Part shown: positions 16,263 to 25,099 of the stretch, in pieces
Layout of the letters: every line of letters begins with the position of its first letter
How positions within the stretch are numbered: the stretch's first letter is position 1
Assembly: GCF_002727125.1 (NCBI RefSeq)
Contig: NZ_NHOA01000033.1
Coordinates: 1-64,000, forward strand
From: Halorubrum persicum
Lineage (GTDB): Archaea > Halobacteriota > Halobacteria > Halobacteriales > Haloferacaceae
Reading direction: 5' to 3'
Length of the DNA: 64,000 nt
Notes under the pieces: model-generated
Seen by the model: the letters and a program-made list of their open reading frames with translations, nothing else
The model's database searches: none
What the model was told of the DNA's origin: nothing
Position numbers and translations under genes: made by a program

Positions 16263-18872
16263 ATGACGACACGGGACGGTCACAGGACGGACGCGCTCGC
16301 GGCGGACCTACAGTCAGATCCGGTGCGGGTGCTGCTCGTCGCCGATCGCCCGGAGGTGGGGGACCGTGCGGCGACGGCCATCGAAACTCACGCCGACCGG
16401 TTCGCGGTGACGACAGCCGCCGACGCGGCCGAGGGCCTCAGTGTCATCGACTCGGGCGAAGTCGACTGCGTCGTCAGCGGCTACGACCTGCCTGGAATGG
16501 ACGGCGTGGAGTTCCTCAGAACCGTCCGGGACCGAGTCGGCGACCTCCCGTTTCTGCTGTTCACGGCCCACGGATCGGAGGCCGTCGCGAGCGAGGCGAT
16601 CGCCGCGGGCGTCGACGAGTACCTGCCGGTGGGCGGTGGCACCGACGGCTCCGCCGACCCTGCCCCTCTCGACACCAGCGATCTCGAGCACGCCGACGGC
16701 CCTTACGCGACGCTCGCCTCCCGCATCGCCCGCGCCGTCTCTCGATCGCACACCGAGCGCCGGGTGACCGAGCACCTCGATCGGATGACGGACGCGTTCT
16801 GCGGCATCGACGAGTCGTGGCGGCTCACGTATCTCAACGAGCGGGCGGCGGAACTGGTCGAGCGCGACGCCGAGGACCTGCTCGGGGACCGGATCTGGGA
16901 CCGCTTCCGGGCGCTCCGCGGGACCGAGGTCGAATCGCAGTTCCGCGACGCGATGGCGTCCGGCGAGCCGACCACCTTCGAGTTTCACTTCCCCGGGCCG
17001 GACCTCGATCTCGCGATCGACGCGTACCCCTCCGACACCGGCCTGTCGGTGTACTTCCGCGACGTGACCGAGGAACGCGAGCGCGAGCGCGAGCTCCAGG
17101 AGCTCTCCGAGCGGTTCCGACTCGCGGTGGAGGGCGCCGACGTCGGGGTCTGGGACTGGGACATCAGGAGCGGCGAGGTGCGGTTCGACGAGCGGTGGGC
17201 CGGCATGTTGGGATACGACCGGTCCGAGATCGCCTTCGAGCTCTCGGAGTGGGAAGAGCGTGTCCACCCCGACGACCTCGAGGAGACGTGGGCGGCGCTC
17301 GAGGAGCACTTCTCCGAGGAGACGGCGTATTATCAGTGCGACCATCGGATGGAAGCGAAATCTGGCGACTGGAAGTGGATCCGCGACCGCGGGCGCGTCG
17401 TCGAGCGCACCGACGACGGGGAGCCGGTTCGCGCCGTCGGGATCCACATCGACGTGACCGAGGAGAAGGAGCGAGAGCGCGACTTGGAGCGCTACCGGCG
17501 GATCGTCGACGAGCTCCCCAACTCCGTGGCCCTGTACGACGCCGACCGGCGATTCGCGGTCGTCAACGACCGACTGACGAGGGTGTACGAGACAACTCGC
17601 GAGGAGCTCATCGGTCGGCCGAGTCCCCTGTTACAGCAGCTCCGCGAGGACCGAGACGACGACCCGTTCGCGGAGCTGGTCGCGGGAGAGCGCGAGGCGC
17701 TGTCCGGAACGGTCGAACTCGACATTCCCGAGCGCTCCGACGCGATCATCGACTTCTCGCTGCGCCGGCTTGCCATCAACGGTGAGTTCGACGGCGTGAT
17801 CAGCATCACCCGCGACGTGACCGTGGAGCGCCGTCGCCAGCGAGAGCTCGAACGAACCTCCGCGCGGCTGGAGGCCCTCTACGAGGACTCGCCGGACATG
17901 ATCGACATCCACGACGAGGCGGGCGAGATCGTCGACGCGAACCCGGTGATGGCGGCCGAACTGGGCTACGACCGCGAGGAGATCGTGGGAATGGACGTCT
18001 GGGATATCGACGCGGAGCTGGACCAGTCGGAGGGTGTCGACCTCTGGCAGTCCATCGAGATGGGCGAGACGCGCCGGACAGAGACGACGTTCCGACGGGC
18101 CGACGACACCACGTTCCCGGTCGAGGTCCAAGTTCGCCGCGTCGACGTTCAGGGCGAGGATCGCTTCCTCGCCACCAGCCGCGACATCTCGGAGCGGAAG
18201 GCGTACGAACGCCGGATCGAACGCGAAAACGAGCGGCTCGACGAGTTCGCGAGCATCGTCTCGCACGACCTCCGAAACCCGCTCAACGTGCTCTCCGGAT
18301 ACCTCCGGCTCGCCCGCGAGACCGGCGACGAGTCGTACTTCGACCGCTGTGGGACCGCGCTCGACGAGATGGAGCGGCTGATCGAGGACGTGCTCACGCT
18401 CGCCCGACAGGGCGACACCGTCGGCTCGGTCGATCCGGTCCCTCTCGCCGAACTGGCGACCCGACACGCGAACGACGTGCTCGGATCCATCGACGGCTCC
18501 GAGAGCGGCGGAGACGGATCTGCGGGGGCGATCGAGGTCGTCGTCGAGACCGAGGGAGAGGTGCTCGCGGACCCCGGGCGGACCAAGCGACTGCTCCAGA
18601 ACCTCTTCCGAAACGTGGCCGAACACGGCGGGGACCGCGTCGTCGTCGGCGACCTTCCGGACGGGTTCTACATCGAAGACGACGGCCCCGGGGTCCCCGA
18701 AGACCGGCGCGAGGAGGTGTTCGAGAGCGGCCACACCACCTCCGAGTCGGGGACCGGATTCGGACTCGCCATCGTCGAGCGCATCGCGGAGGCCCACGGC
18801 TGGGACGTGACGCTGACCGAGGGTGACGACGGGGGCGCACGCTTCGAGTTCACGGGCGTCGACCGACCCTGA
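16263..18872 (+). CDS. Receiver-PAS histidine kinase with degenerate receiver
   Basis: About 869 residues and soluble, with no membrane segment. Order: receiver-like domain (about 18-125), four PAS/PAC-like domains (about 155-270, 275-400, 405-525 and 530-645) linked by TEERERER/TEEKERER helices, HisKA with SHDLRNPL (His668), and a HATPase domain with NLFRNVAEH, DDGPGVP and GTGFGLAIV. It would autophosphorylate on His668 in response to cytoplasmic signals. The receiver reads VVSGYDLPGMDG: the position of the phospho-accepting Asp is Gly73, and the conserved Lys is Val123, so phosphotransfer to this domain is unlikely. An in-frame ATG at 16251 adds four residues. No response regulator gene is adjacent. 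Confidence 0.92.
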   Translation: MTTRDGHRTDALAADLQSDPVRVLLVADRPEVGDRAATAIETHADRFAVTTAADAAEGLSVIDSGEVDCVVSGYDLPGMDGVEFLRTVRDRVGDLPFLLFTAHGSEAVASEAIAAGVDEYLPVGGGTDGSADPAPLDTSDLEHADGPYATLASRIARAVSRSHTERRVTEHLDRMTDAFCGIDESWRLTYLNERAAELVERDAEDLLGDRIWDRFRALRGTEVESQFRDAMASGEPTTFEFHFPGPDLDLAIDAYPSDTGLSVYFRDVTEERERERELQELSERFRLAVEGADVGVWDWDIRSGEVRFDERWAGMLGYDRSEIAFELSEWEERVHPDDLEETWAALEEHFSEETAYYQCDHRMEAKSGDWKWIRDRGRVVERTDDGEPVRAVGIHIDVTEEKERERDLERYRRIVDELPNSVALYDADRRFAVVNDRLTRVYETTREELIGRPSPLLQQLREDRDDDPFAELVAGEREALSGTVELDIPERSDAIIDFSLRRLAINGEFDGVISITRDVTVERRRQRELERTSARLEALYEDSPDMIDIHDEAGEIVDANPVMAAELGYDREEIVGMDVWDIDAELDQSEGVDLWQSIEMGETRRTETTFRRADDTTFPVEVQVRRVDVQGEDRFLATSRDISERKAYERRIERENERLDEFASIVSHDLRNPLNVLSGYLRLARETGDESYFDRCGTALDEMERLIEDVLTLARQGDTVGSVDPVPLAELATRHANDVLGSIDGSESGGDGSAGAIEVVVETEGEVLADPGRTKRLLQNLFRNVAEHGGDRVVVGDLPDGFYIEDDGPGVPEDRREEVFESGHTTSESGTGFGLAIVERIAEAHGWDVTLTEGDDGGARFEFTGVDRP

Positions 18873-18922
18873 GGACGCTCCGCGGCGCGGTTCTGCGGCT
18901 CTCGAGTCGGCGTCGTCGATGC

Positions 18923-18929
18923 AAAAAAA
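18923..18929 (-). terminator. T-run after the OsmC gene
   Basis: Seven A on the plus strand, i.e. seven T in the OsmC transcript, lie 34 nt after its stop codon. Confidence 0.4.
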
Positions 18930-18962
18930 TTGTCGACCTGCTGCGTCGTTCGCGCCGCCGGC

Positions 18963-19361
18963 TCAGAACGCGCCGGTGTAGACGCTGATGTCGGCGTGGA
19001 GCTCGTCGCGCAGCGCGGTGTGGACGTGACAGATGCCCTCGGCGCGCTCGGCGATGTCGGCCGCGGTCTCCTCGTCGAGGTCGGCCTCGACGTGGACGTC
19101 GAAGGCGATGGACTCCAGGTCGTCGTCGTCGTCGAGCGCTGCGCTCGCGTCGATCTGGACCTTGCCGAGCTCCTCCTCGCCGCGCTGGCTCCCGCCGACT
19201 CGGAACGCGGGGAGGTAACAGGAGGCGTACGTCGCGACGAGCGCGGCGTTCGGGTTCGGCCCCGTCTCGTCGGTCGCGTCGATCTGCATGTCGAACTCGC
19301 CGACCTGACTCGTGCAGGCGTACCCTTCCTCGGAAACGGTGGATGTCTCGATGTCTGCCAT
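18963..19361 (-). CDS. OsmC family protein
   Basis: 132 residues. The two catalytic cysteines of OsmC/Ohr proteins are present, in TYASCYLPAFR and GICHVHTAL. OsmC and Ohr reduce organic hydroperoxides using a reactive cysteine pair, normally with lipoyl or dithiol reductants. The start at 19361 (MADIETSTVS) precedes the conserved region, and a TATA-like CCTTTATCC lies about 33 nt upstream. A role in peroxide or redox stress is the reasonable inference. Confidence 0.88.
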   Translation of the reverse strand: MADIETSTVSEEGYACTSQVGEFDMQIDATDETGPNPNAALVATYASCYLPAFRVGGSQRGEEELGKVQIDASAALDDDDDLESIAFDVHVEADLDEETAADIAERAEGICHVHTALRDELHADISVYTGAF

Positions 19362-19453
19362 GGTCGTCTTCCGGTTCGGTCTCGCGAGGATAAAGGTTAC
19401 CGGCATCGGCACGCCGGGCGCGCTCTGCCCGGCGCGCTCGGTCGGCCGCTCGG

Positions 19454-20851
19454 TCAGTCGTCGCCGCGCACGTCCGCCGCCGGTCCCGTCGCGCCGCGGA
19501 GGTCAGCCTCGATCGCCTCGAGCGTTCGGCCCCTCGTCTCGGGGACGGTCCGGTAGGTGAAGAGCAGGGCGACGACGCTGCACGCGCCGAACAGCCAGAA
19601 CGTCGCCGGGGTACCGATTCCGTCGAGCAGCACGGGGAACGACAGCGCCACGGCGAGGTTCGCGAGCCAGTTGGCGACGGTCACGAGCCCCATCGCGCTC
19701 CCCCGGACCGCGAGCGGGTAGATCTCGGAGATGAGGAGCCAGAACACCGGCCCGAGTCCGATCGCAAAGAACGCGACGAACGACACGAGCGTGAGCGTCG
19801 CGAGCCAACCGACCCCGCCGGTGGGGTCGGCGAACTGGAAGACGAGGCCCGCGACGGCCAGCGACCCGATCATCCCTCCGGTCCCGACGAGCAGGAGGGG
19901 GCGCCGTCCGACGCGGTCGACGAGGAGGATGGCGACGACCGTCATCGCGACGTTGACGGTGCCGATGAACACCGACGCGAGGATGGACTGCGAGCTTCCG
20001 AACGCGGTCGATTCGAGGATCGTCGGCGCGTAGTACATCACTGCGTTGATCCCGGTGATCTGCTGGAAGATCGCGAGCCCGAGTCCGACGACCAGGGCCG
20101 GGCGTATCCACGGGCTGAGGAGGTCGCGGACGCCGTTCCCGGACTGCGCCTCGACGGTCGACTCGATCTCGGAGAGCTCCGACTCGATATCGCCGTCCCG
20201 CGTGCGGCGAAGCACGGCACGGGCCTCGTCGGTTCGCCCCTCCTCGTAGAGCCACCGGGGGCTCTCGGGCATCCGGAGCATCCCGACGGCGAGCACGACG
20301 GCGGGGATCATCCCAGCGCCGAGCATGATCCGCCAGGACCCGGAGCCGGAGAAGGCGTAGTTGACGAAGTATGACGAGAGAATCCCCACGGTGACCATCA
20401 GCTGGTTCAGCGACGTGAGTCCGCCGCGGACGGACGGGGGTGCGATCTCGGAGATGTACAGGGGGCCGACGATCGACGCGAAGCCGATGGCGACCCCGTC
20501 GATCATCCGCCCCGCGACGAGCACTTCGACCGTCGGCGCGACCGCCATCAGGAACGAACCGACGAAGAACACCCCGGCCGAGAGGAGGATGAACCGCTTG
20601 CGACCGATGCGGTCGGACAGCTGTCCGCCGACGGCCGCGCCGGCGGCCGCCCCGACCATCGCGCCGCTGACGACGATTCCCTCCACCAATGGCGTCAGCT
20701 CGAAGGCGGTGTCGATGAAGAGGATGGCTCCGGAGATGATCCCCGTGTCGAACCCGAACAGAAGACCGTTGAGCGCTGCGAGCGCGGAGACGACGTACAC
20801 GAACCGTCCGCCCTCCCCGCGGATCACAGCCCGCATATCTGCGGTTGACAT
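19454..20851 (-). CDS. MFS sugar porter family transporter
   Basis: 465 residues with 12 membrane segments. Sugar porter signatures are clear: GFDTGIISGA in segment 1, GGQLSDRIGRKRFIL after segment 2, PESPRWLYEEGR before the central loop, QQITGINAVMYYAP in segment 7, VDRVGRRPLLL and PETRGRTLE at the end. It is likely a sugar/H+ symporter. The Gln-Gln and Asn in segment 7 usually contact the sugar. The gene has a marked promoter with a palindrome between the TATA box and the start, suggesting regulated expression. Confidence 0.93.
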   Translation of the reverse strand: MSTADMRAVIRGEGGRFVYVVSALAALNGLLFGFDTGIISGAILFIDTAFELTPLVEGIVVSGAMVGAAAGAAVGGQLSDRIGRKRFILLSAGVFFVGSFLMAVAPTVEVLVAGRMIDGVAIGFASIVGPLYISEIAPPSVRGGLTSLNQLMVTVGILSSYFVNYAFSGSGSWRIMLGAGMIPAVVLAVGMLRMPESPRWLYEEGRTDEARAVLRRTRDGDIESELSEIESTVEAQSGNGVRDLLSPWIRPALVVGLGLAIFQQITGINAVMYYAPTILESTAFGSSQSILASVFIGTVNVAMTVVAILLVDRVGRRPLLLVGTGGMIGSLAVAGLVFQFADPTGGVGWLATLTLVSFVAFFAIGLGPVFWLLISEIYPLAVRGSAMGLVTVANWLANLAVALSFPVLLDGIGTPATFWLFGACSVVALLFTYRTVPETRGRTLEAIEADLRGATGPAADVRGDD

Positions 20852-20864
20852 GGCGTACCAATCC

Positions 20865-20877
20865 GACGGTAACCGTC
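20865..20877 (-). promoter_or_regulatory. Palindromic operator candidate of the sugar porter gene
   Basis: GACGGT-A-ACCGTC, with 6-bp perfect arms around one base, lies 14-26 nt upstream of the start codon and immediately next to the TATA-like box. This position suits a repressor. Confidence 0.5.
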
Positions 20878-20887
20878 TTTTATTTAG
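20878..20887 (-). promoter_or_regulatory. TATA box of the sugar porter gene
   Basis: On the minus strand, CTAAATAAAA is centred about 31 nt before the start. It is followed upstream by AT-rich sequence (20890-20935). Confidence 0.5.
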
Positions 20888-21065
20888 AAGGCTTCTGATT
20901 TATTATTAATTTAAAAATGTTTGATTGTTATATGCCAGTCGAGGTGAAAATGAATCTACTACGCGCTGAATAATATTTATTCGAACTCGAATAGTATTCT
21001 ACACTCGCGAGTCCGCGGCGACGCAACCGCGGATCGAAGGCCCGAGTGCCGCGGCTCGCCGGGTA

Positions 21066-21089
21066 GGTCGTTCGGTTATAAAAACGACC
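21066..21089. terminator. Hairpin downstream of the MBL-fold hydrolase gene
   Basis: GGTCGTT pairs with AACGACC around a 10-nt loop containing TTATAAA. It starts about 20 nt past the stop of the minus-strand hydrolase gene. Confidence 0.4.
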
Positions 21090-21109
21090 GCTGTCGCGTG
21101 CCGTGGCGA

Positions 21110-21832
21110 CTACTCCAGTACGTACGTCTCGTCGCCGTCGAGGACGACGGGCTCCGCCGCGGCGCCGGCCGCCTTCACCTCGTTGACGAACTCCCGCGTC
21201 TCGATCTCGATCGGCGGGAACGTGTCGTAATGCATCGGGAACACCACGTCGGCGCCCACCCAGTCGGCGGCGATGCCGGCCCCCGCGGGCCCCATCGTGA
21301 AGTGGTCGCCGGTCGGGAGCGCGGCGGCGTCGGGTTCGAGGTACGGCGCGATCACGTCGACCATCTCGGACATCAGCGACGTGTCGCCGGCGTGGTAGAA
21401 CGTCGTGCAGTCGGGGTCCGACTCCTGCGTCGGCTTCTTGTCGCCGATCACGAAGCCGGCGGGCATTCCCGCGGAGTAGTCGGGGTCGTTCTCGATCCCG
21501 TTCGAGTGGTCGGCGCGGACCATCGTCACCCACGCGTCGCCGCACTCGACGGTGCCGCCGATGTTCATCCCGCCGGCGGGAACCGTGTGCTCGTGGCCGA
21601 ACTCCTCCTGGACGTAGGCGGTCAGTTCCGGCGTGGCGACCACCGTCGCCTCCGGAAACGCCGCGGCGTCGGCGATGTGGTCGCTGTGGCCGTGAGTCAA
21701 GAGGAGGTAGTCGGGGTCGAGCTCCCCGGGGTCGACGTCGGTCATCGGGTTGTCGAAGAACGGATCGATCAGGAGCTCCGTGTCATCGACGACGACGTGC
21801 CACGTCGAGTGGCCGTGCCAGGTGAGTTCCAT
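21110..21832 (-). CDS. Metal-dependent hydrolase (UPF0173, metallo-beta-lactamase fold)
   Basis: 240 residues. Metal motifs are WHGHSTWHV at the start, [12 protein letters not shown] (HxHxDH), [10 protein letters not shown] and PMHYDTFP. The short form beginning with [10 protein letters not shown] is the UPF0173 subfamily, found widely in bacteria and archaea, whose substrate is not known. The start at 21832 is firm from the family N-terminus. A TATA-like CTTTTATTATG is about 40 nt upstream. Divergent from the zinc-ribbon gene. Confidence 0.93.
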   Translation of the reverse strand: MELTWHGHSTWHVVVDDTELLIDPFFDNPMTDVDPGELDPDYLLLTHGHSDHIADAAAFPEATVVATPELTAYVQEEFGHEHTVPAGGMNIGGTVECGDAWVTMVRADHSNGIENDPDYSAGMPAGFVIGDKKPTQESDPDCTTFYHAGDTSLMSEMVDVIAPYLEPDAAALPTGDHFTMGPAGAGIAADWVGADVVFPMHYDTFPPIEIETREFVNEVKAAGAAAEPVVLDGDETYVLE

Positions 21833-21935
21833 GGTACGCGTAGCACGTCTCGGCGAGTCATAATAAAAGCCGACGCCGCGGTCACCCCGCCCGCTGGGAG
21901 AGGAGTTAACCCCCCGCCGTTCGAATCGGTCGCCG

Positions 21936-23009
21936 ATGCCCTCCACGCGGAACGATCCCCCGCCAGGGACCGACCGATGTCGCGAGTGCGATCGGGCGGT
22001 CGCCCCCGACGCGAACTTCTGCCCGGGCTGTGGCGCCGACCTGCGTGCCGCGGATTCCCGAGACGACGCCCCGTCGGCGTACTGCGCGGCGTGCGGCGCC
22101 CCCGTCGCGGCGGACGACGAGTTCTGCGCGAACTGCGGCGCGCCGTGCGGGGACGCCGAAGTCCCGACCGGCGAGGCGGCGGCGAGCGGCGACGACACGG
22201 ACTCGGAGGCCCGGCGAGCCTTCCGCGCCCGGGTCCGCGACCACCTCGACGCCGGCTGGGAGCTCACCGAGGACCACGGCGACCGAGTCGTGCTCGTCGA
22301 CCGGGACATCGGATCGATCCCGGTCCACATCCTCCTGCTCGTGACGACCGGCGGCGTCGGGAACCTGCTGTACGGCTGGTACCACTACGCCGAGCTGGCG
22401 GAGACGCGCCGGCTCAGCGTCTCCGACGGTCCGATCCCCGACGGGGAACTGCCGACGCGCGGCGACGACGACCCGCTCGTCACGCTCTCCGGATACCTCT
22501 TGGGCGGCATTCTCCTGCTGATCGGGCTGGGTATCGCCGCCGTCGGGGCCGAAGCGGGAGCGACCGCCGGAGCGCTGTTCGGGCTCGGCTTCGCCGCGAT
22601 CGGGCTGGCGCTGACGCCGCCCGCGGAGCGGCGACTGGAGCGCCGCCACGGCCTCTCCCGGTTCGGGCGGGTCCGCACCGTCGACCACCGGATCACCCCC
22701 GCGACGGAGCGGACGGCGGCGCCCTGCGTCGTCTGCGGCGAGGCGTTCGAGCGCGGGGTCGTCCGCCGGCGCCGCGACGAGACGGTCGTGGCGGGCGTCC
22801 CGATTCGGACCCACTCCATCAGCCACAACCTCTACTGCGCCGACTGCGCCCTCGCGGAACTGTTCGGCGACGGGAGCGACGCCGCGACGCTGGAAGGGGT
22901 CGTCGCCGACTCGGAGTCGTCCGGCGAGAGAGAGTCGGAATCGCCCGGCGAGACGGGGTCGGAGTCGCCCGGCGAGACCGGATCTGAGTCGCTGGATCGC
23001 GCCGAGTAA
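21936..23009 (+). CDS. Zinc-ribbon membrane protein
   Basis: 357 residues. Two N-terminal zinc ribbons ([19 protein letters not shown] and [19 protein letters not shown]) lie in residues 15-68. A hydrophilic region follows, then membrane segments at about 130-150 and 185-230. A third pair of CxxC motifs (CVVCGEAF and CADCALAEL) is near 265-310. The tail has a near-perfect repeat of SPGETGSE. Its function is unknown. The double zinc-ribbon head suggests protein or nucleic-acid binding on the cytoplasmic face. Confidence 0.8.
   Translation: MPSTRNDPPPGTDRCRECDRAVAPDANFCPGCGADLRAADSRDDAPSAYCAACGAPVAADDEFCANCGAPCGDAEVPTGEAAASGDDTDSEARRAFRARVRDHLDAGWELTEDHGDRVVLVDRDIGSIPVHILLLVTTGGVGNLLYGWYHYAELAETRRLSVSDGPIPDGELPTRGDDDPLVTLSGYLLGGILLLIGLGIAAVGAEAGATAGALFGLGFAAIGLALTPPAERRLERRHGLSRFGRVRTVDHRITPATERTAAPCVVCGEAFERGVVRRRRDETVVAGVPIRTHSISHNLYCADCALAELFGDGSDAATLEGVVADSESSGERESESPGETGSESPGETGSESLDRAE
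22938..22985 (+). repeat. Two-copy 24-bp repeat in the zinc-ribbon gene
   Basis: Two in-frame 24-bp units encode ESPGETGS twice. A degenerate unit (ESSGERES) precedes them. Confidence 0.6.
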
Positions 23010-23066
23010 CCCGCCCCGTTTGCCTCACCGGGAACGCTTTTGCGGCGGCCGCTCTATCGTCGGCGC

Positions 23067-23810
23067 ATGCATCACGTTCGATTCCGCGACCCGGCCGGCT
23101 CGATCCGCGAGGGAACCTACGATTCCGAGACCGACACCGTCGCCTTCGCGGGCGAGGAGTACGCGCTGGACGATCCCGCGATCGACGTGCTTCCGCCCAC
23201 TGAGCCGACGAAGATCGTCTGTATCGGCCGCAACTACGCCGACCACGCCGACGAACTGGGCAACGAGGTACCGGACCGCCCGCTCCTCTTCTTGAAGCCG
23301 CCGAACGCGCTGGCGAGCCACGGCGACGAGATCACGGTGCCCGCGGGGAAAGACCGGATCGACTGGGAGGCCGAGATCGCGGTCGTGATCGGCGAGCAGT
23401 GCAAGGACGTCGACGCCGCCGACGCGATGGACGTCGTGGCCGGCTTCACCTGCATGAACGACGTGTCGAACCGCGACGACCAGAATCAGGAGCAGAACTG
23501 GGTGCGCGGCAAGGCGTTCGACGGCGCCGCGCCGCTCGGCCCGGTGCTGGCGACCCCCGACGAGGTCCCGGACGACGCGAGCGTCGAACTCCGCGTCAAC
23601 GGCGAGACGAAGCAGTCGAGCGACCGCGCGCACCTCATGTTCGACGTGCCGACGCTGATCGAGGAGATCACGACCTACCTCACCCTGGAGGCGGGCGACG
23701 TGATCTCGACCGGCACGCCCGAGGGCGTCGGCGCCCTGTCGGACGGCGACACCGTCGCGGTCGAGGTCGAGGGCGTCGGGACGCTCGAACACGACGTGCG
23801 CGTTCCCTGA
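23067..23810 (+). CDS. Fumarylacetoacetate hydrolase family protein
   Basis: 247 residues. IVCIGRNYADHADELG opens the FAH domain. The metal-binding acidic residues lie in DWEAEIAVVIG, and NDVSNRDDQ and GKAFDGAAPLGP follow, with STGTPEGVG near the end. Members hydrolyse C-C bonds in beta-keto acids or act as acylpyruvases or oxaloacetate decarboxylases; the exact substrate cannot be read from the sequence. The start at 23067 gives MHHVRFRDPAG, and GCTTTTGCG lies 27 nt upstream. Confidence 0.92.
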   Translation: MHHVRFRDPAGSIREGTYDSETDTVAFAGEEYALDDPAIDVLPPTEPTKIVCIGRNYADHADELGNEVPDRPLLFLKPPNALASHGDEITVPAGKDRIDWEAEIAVVIGEQCKDVDAADAMDVVAGFTCMNDVSNRDDQNQEQNWVRGKAFDGAAPLGPVLATPDEVPDDASVELRVNGETKQSSDRAHLMFDVPTLIEEITTYLTLEAGDVISTGTPEGVGALSDGDTVAVEVEGVGTLEHDVRVP

Positions 23811-23973
23811 GCCCGCGAGGGACGGGCCTGCCGCCGTTGTGCGTCTTCTCCCCCTGTTTGTGCGCTTCCCTCCCGCTCTCCTCTGTCTCGTCTCCGCTCG
23901 TTCCGGTCGAGCGTCCGCGCTCCCTGTCGCCCGATCGCACACCGTGTTTCCGGTGAACGATCGGTTCGGCCAC

Positions 23974-23981
23974 TCTTAAGA
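23974..23981 (+). promoter_or_regulatory. TATA-like box of hisC
   Basis: TCTTAAGA, itself a palindrome, is centred 27 nt before the hisC ATG, so the mRNA is probably leaderless. Confidence 0.5.
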
Positions 23982-24004
23982 GCGCCGCGCCCGGATCGAC
24001 GCCC

Positions 24005-25099
24005 ATGCAACCACGGGATCTCTCCGATCACTCGCCGTACGTGCCCGGCCGGGGCGTCGAGGAGGTCGCCCGCGACCGCGGGATCGACCCCGACGACCTC
24101 ATCAAGCTCTCCTCGAACGAGAACCCCCTCGGCCCGAGCCCGGCGGCCGTCGAGGCGATCCGCGAGCACGCCGACCGCGTCCACCAGTATCCGAAGTCAT
24201 CGCACACCGACCTCACCGCGAAGCTGGCCGAGAAGTGGGACGTGTCGACCGAGCAGGTGTGGGTCTCGCCCGGCGCCGACGGCTCGATCGACTACCTCTC
24301 GCGGGCCGCGTTGGAGCCCGGCGACGAGGTGCTCGTCCCGGAACCCGGCTTCGCCTACTACGCGATGTCCGCCCGCTATCACCACTGCGAGGTCTCGGAG
24401 TACGCCCTTTCCCCCGACGACGGGTTCGCCCAGGACGCCGAGACGGTGCTGACCGCCTACGGCGGCGAGCGGATCGTCTACCTCACGTCGCCGCACAACC
24501 CCTCGGGCTCGACGATGCCGCTCGACGAGGTACGGGCGATCGCTGACGCGACCGCCGAGGAGACGCTCGTCGTCGTCGACGAGGCGTACGGGGAGTTCGC
24601 CGAGGTCGACAGCGCGATCCCGCTCGTCGACGAACGCGACGACGTGGCGGTGCTCCGGACCTTCTCGAAGGCGTACGGACTCGCCGGGCTCCGAATCGGC
24701 TACAGCGTCGTTCCCGAGGCATGGGGGGAGGCGTACGCCCGGGTGAACACCCCGTTCGCGGCGAGCGAACTCGCCTGCCGGGCCGCGCTCGCCGCCCTCG
24801 ACGACGAGGGGCACGTCGCGGAGTCGGTCGAGACCGCGCGCTGGGCCCGCGAGTACATCGCCGACGAGCTGGACGCCCCGACCGTCGAGTCGGCGGGGAA
24901 CTTCGTGCTCGCCGAGGTGGGCGACGCGGAGCGCGTCGCCGACGCGGCCCAGGAGCGCGGCGTGATCATCCGCGACTGCACCTCCTTCGGGCTCCCGGAC
25001 CACGTCCGGATCTCGACCGGCACGCGCGAGGGGACCCGCGAGGCCGTCGACCGACTCAACGAGACGCTCGCCGACCTCGGGCTGGGTGTCCGGGCGTGA
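24005..25099 (+). CDS. hisC: Histidinol-phosphate aminotransferase
   Basis: 364 residues. A class I/II PLP aminotransferase with the HisC opening YVPGRGVEEVAR and LSSNENPLGPSP. The PLP lysine lies in RTFSKAYGLAGLRIGY. Also present are SPHNPSGS and a late RISTGTREG. It would transfer an amino group between histidinol phosphate and 2-oxoglutarate in histidine synthesis; related enzymes also act on aromatic amino acids. Its end overlaps the start of the kinase gene by 4 nt, so the two are co-transcribed. That hisC-kinase-phosphatidyltransferase order is, as I recall, common in haloarchaea. Confidence 0.93.
   Translation: MQPRDLSDHSPYVPGRGVEEVARDRGIDPDDLIKLSSNENPLGPSPAAVEAIREHADRVHQYPKSSHTDLTAKLAEKWDVSTEQVWVSPGADGSIDYLSRAALEPGDEVLVPEPGFAYYAMSARYHHCEVSEYALSPDDGFAQDAETVLTAYGGERIVYLTSPHNPSGSTMPLDEVRAIADATAEETLVVVDEAYGEFAEVDSAIPLVDERDDVAVLRTFSKAYGLAGLRIGYSVVPEAWGEAYARVNTPFAASELACRAALAALDDEGHVAESVETARWAREYIADELDAPTVESAGNFVLAEVGDAERVADAAQERGVIIRDCTSFGLPDHVRISTGTREGTREAVDRLNETLADLGLGVRA

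Noticed and set aside
21076-21084. TTATAAAAA at 21076 as a plus-strand promoter
   Set aside because: No plus-strand gene follows; it sits in the loop of a hairpin after the convergent hydrolase gene.
25096-25099. Overlap of hisC and the kinase gene as a frameshift fusion
   Set aside because: Each protein is complete and family-like. The 4-nt GTGA overlap is normal translational coupling.
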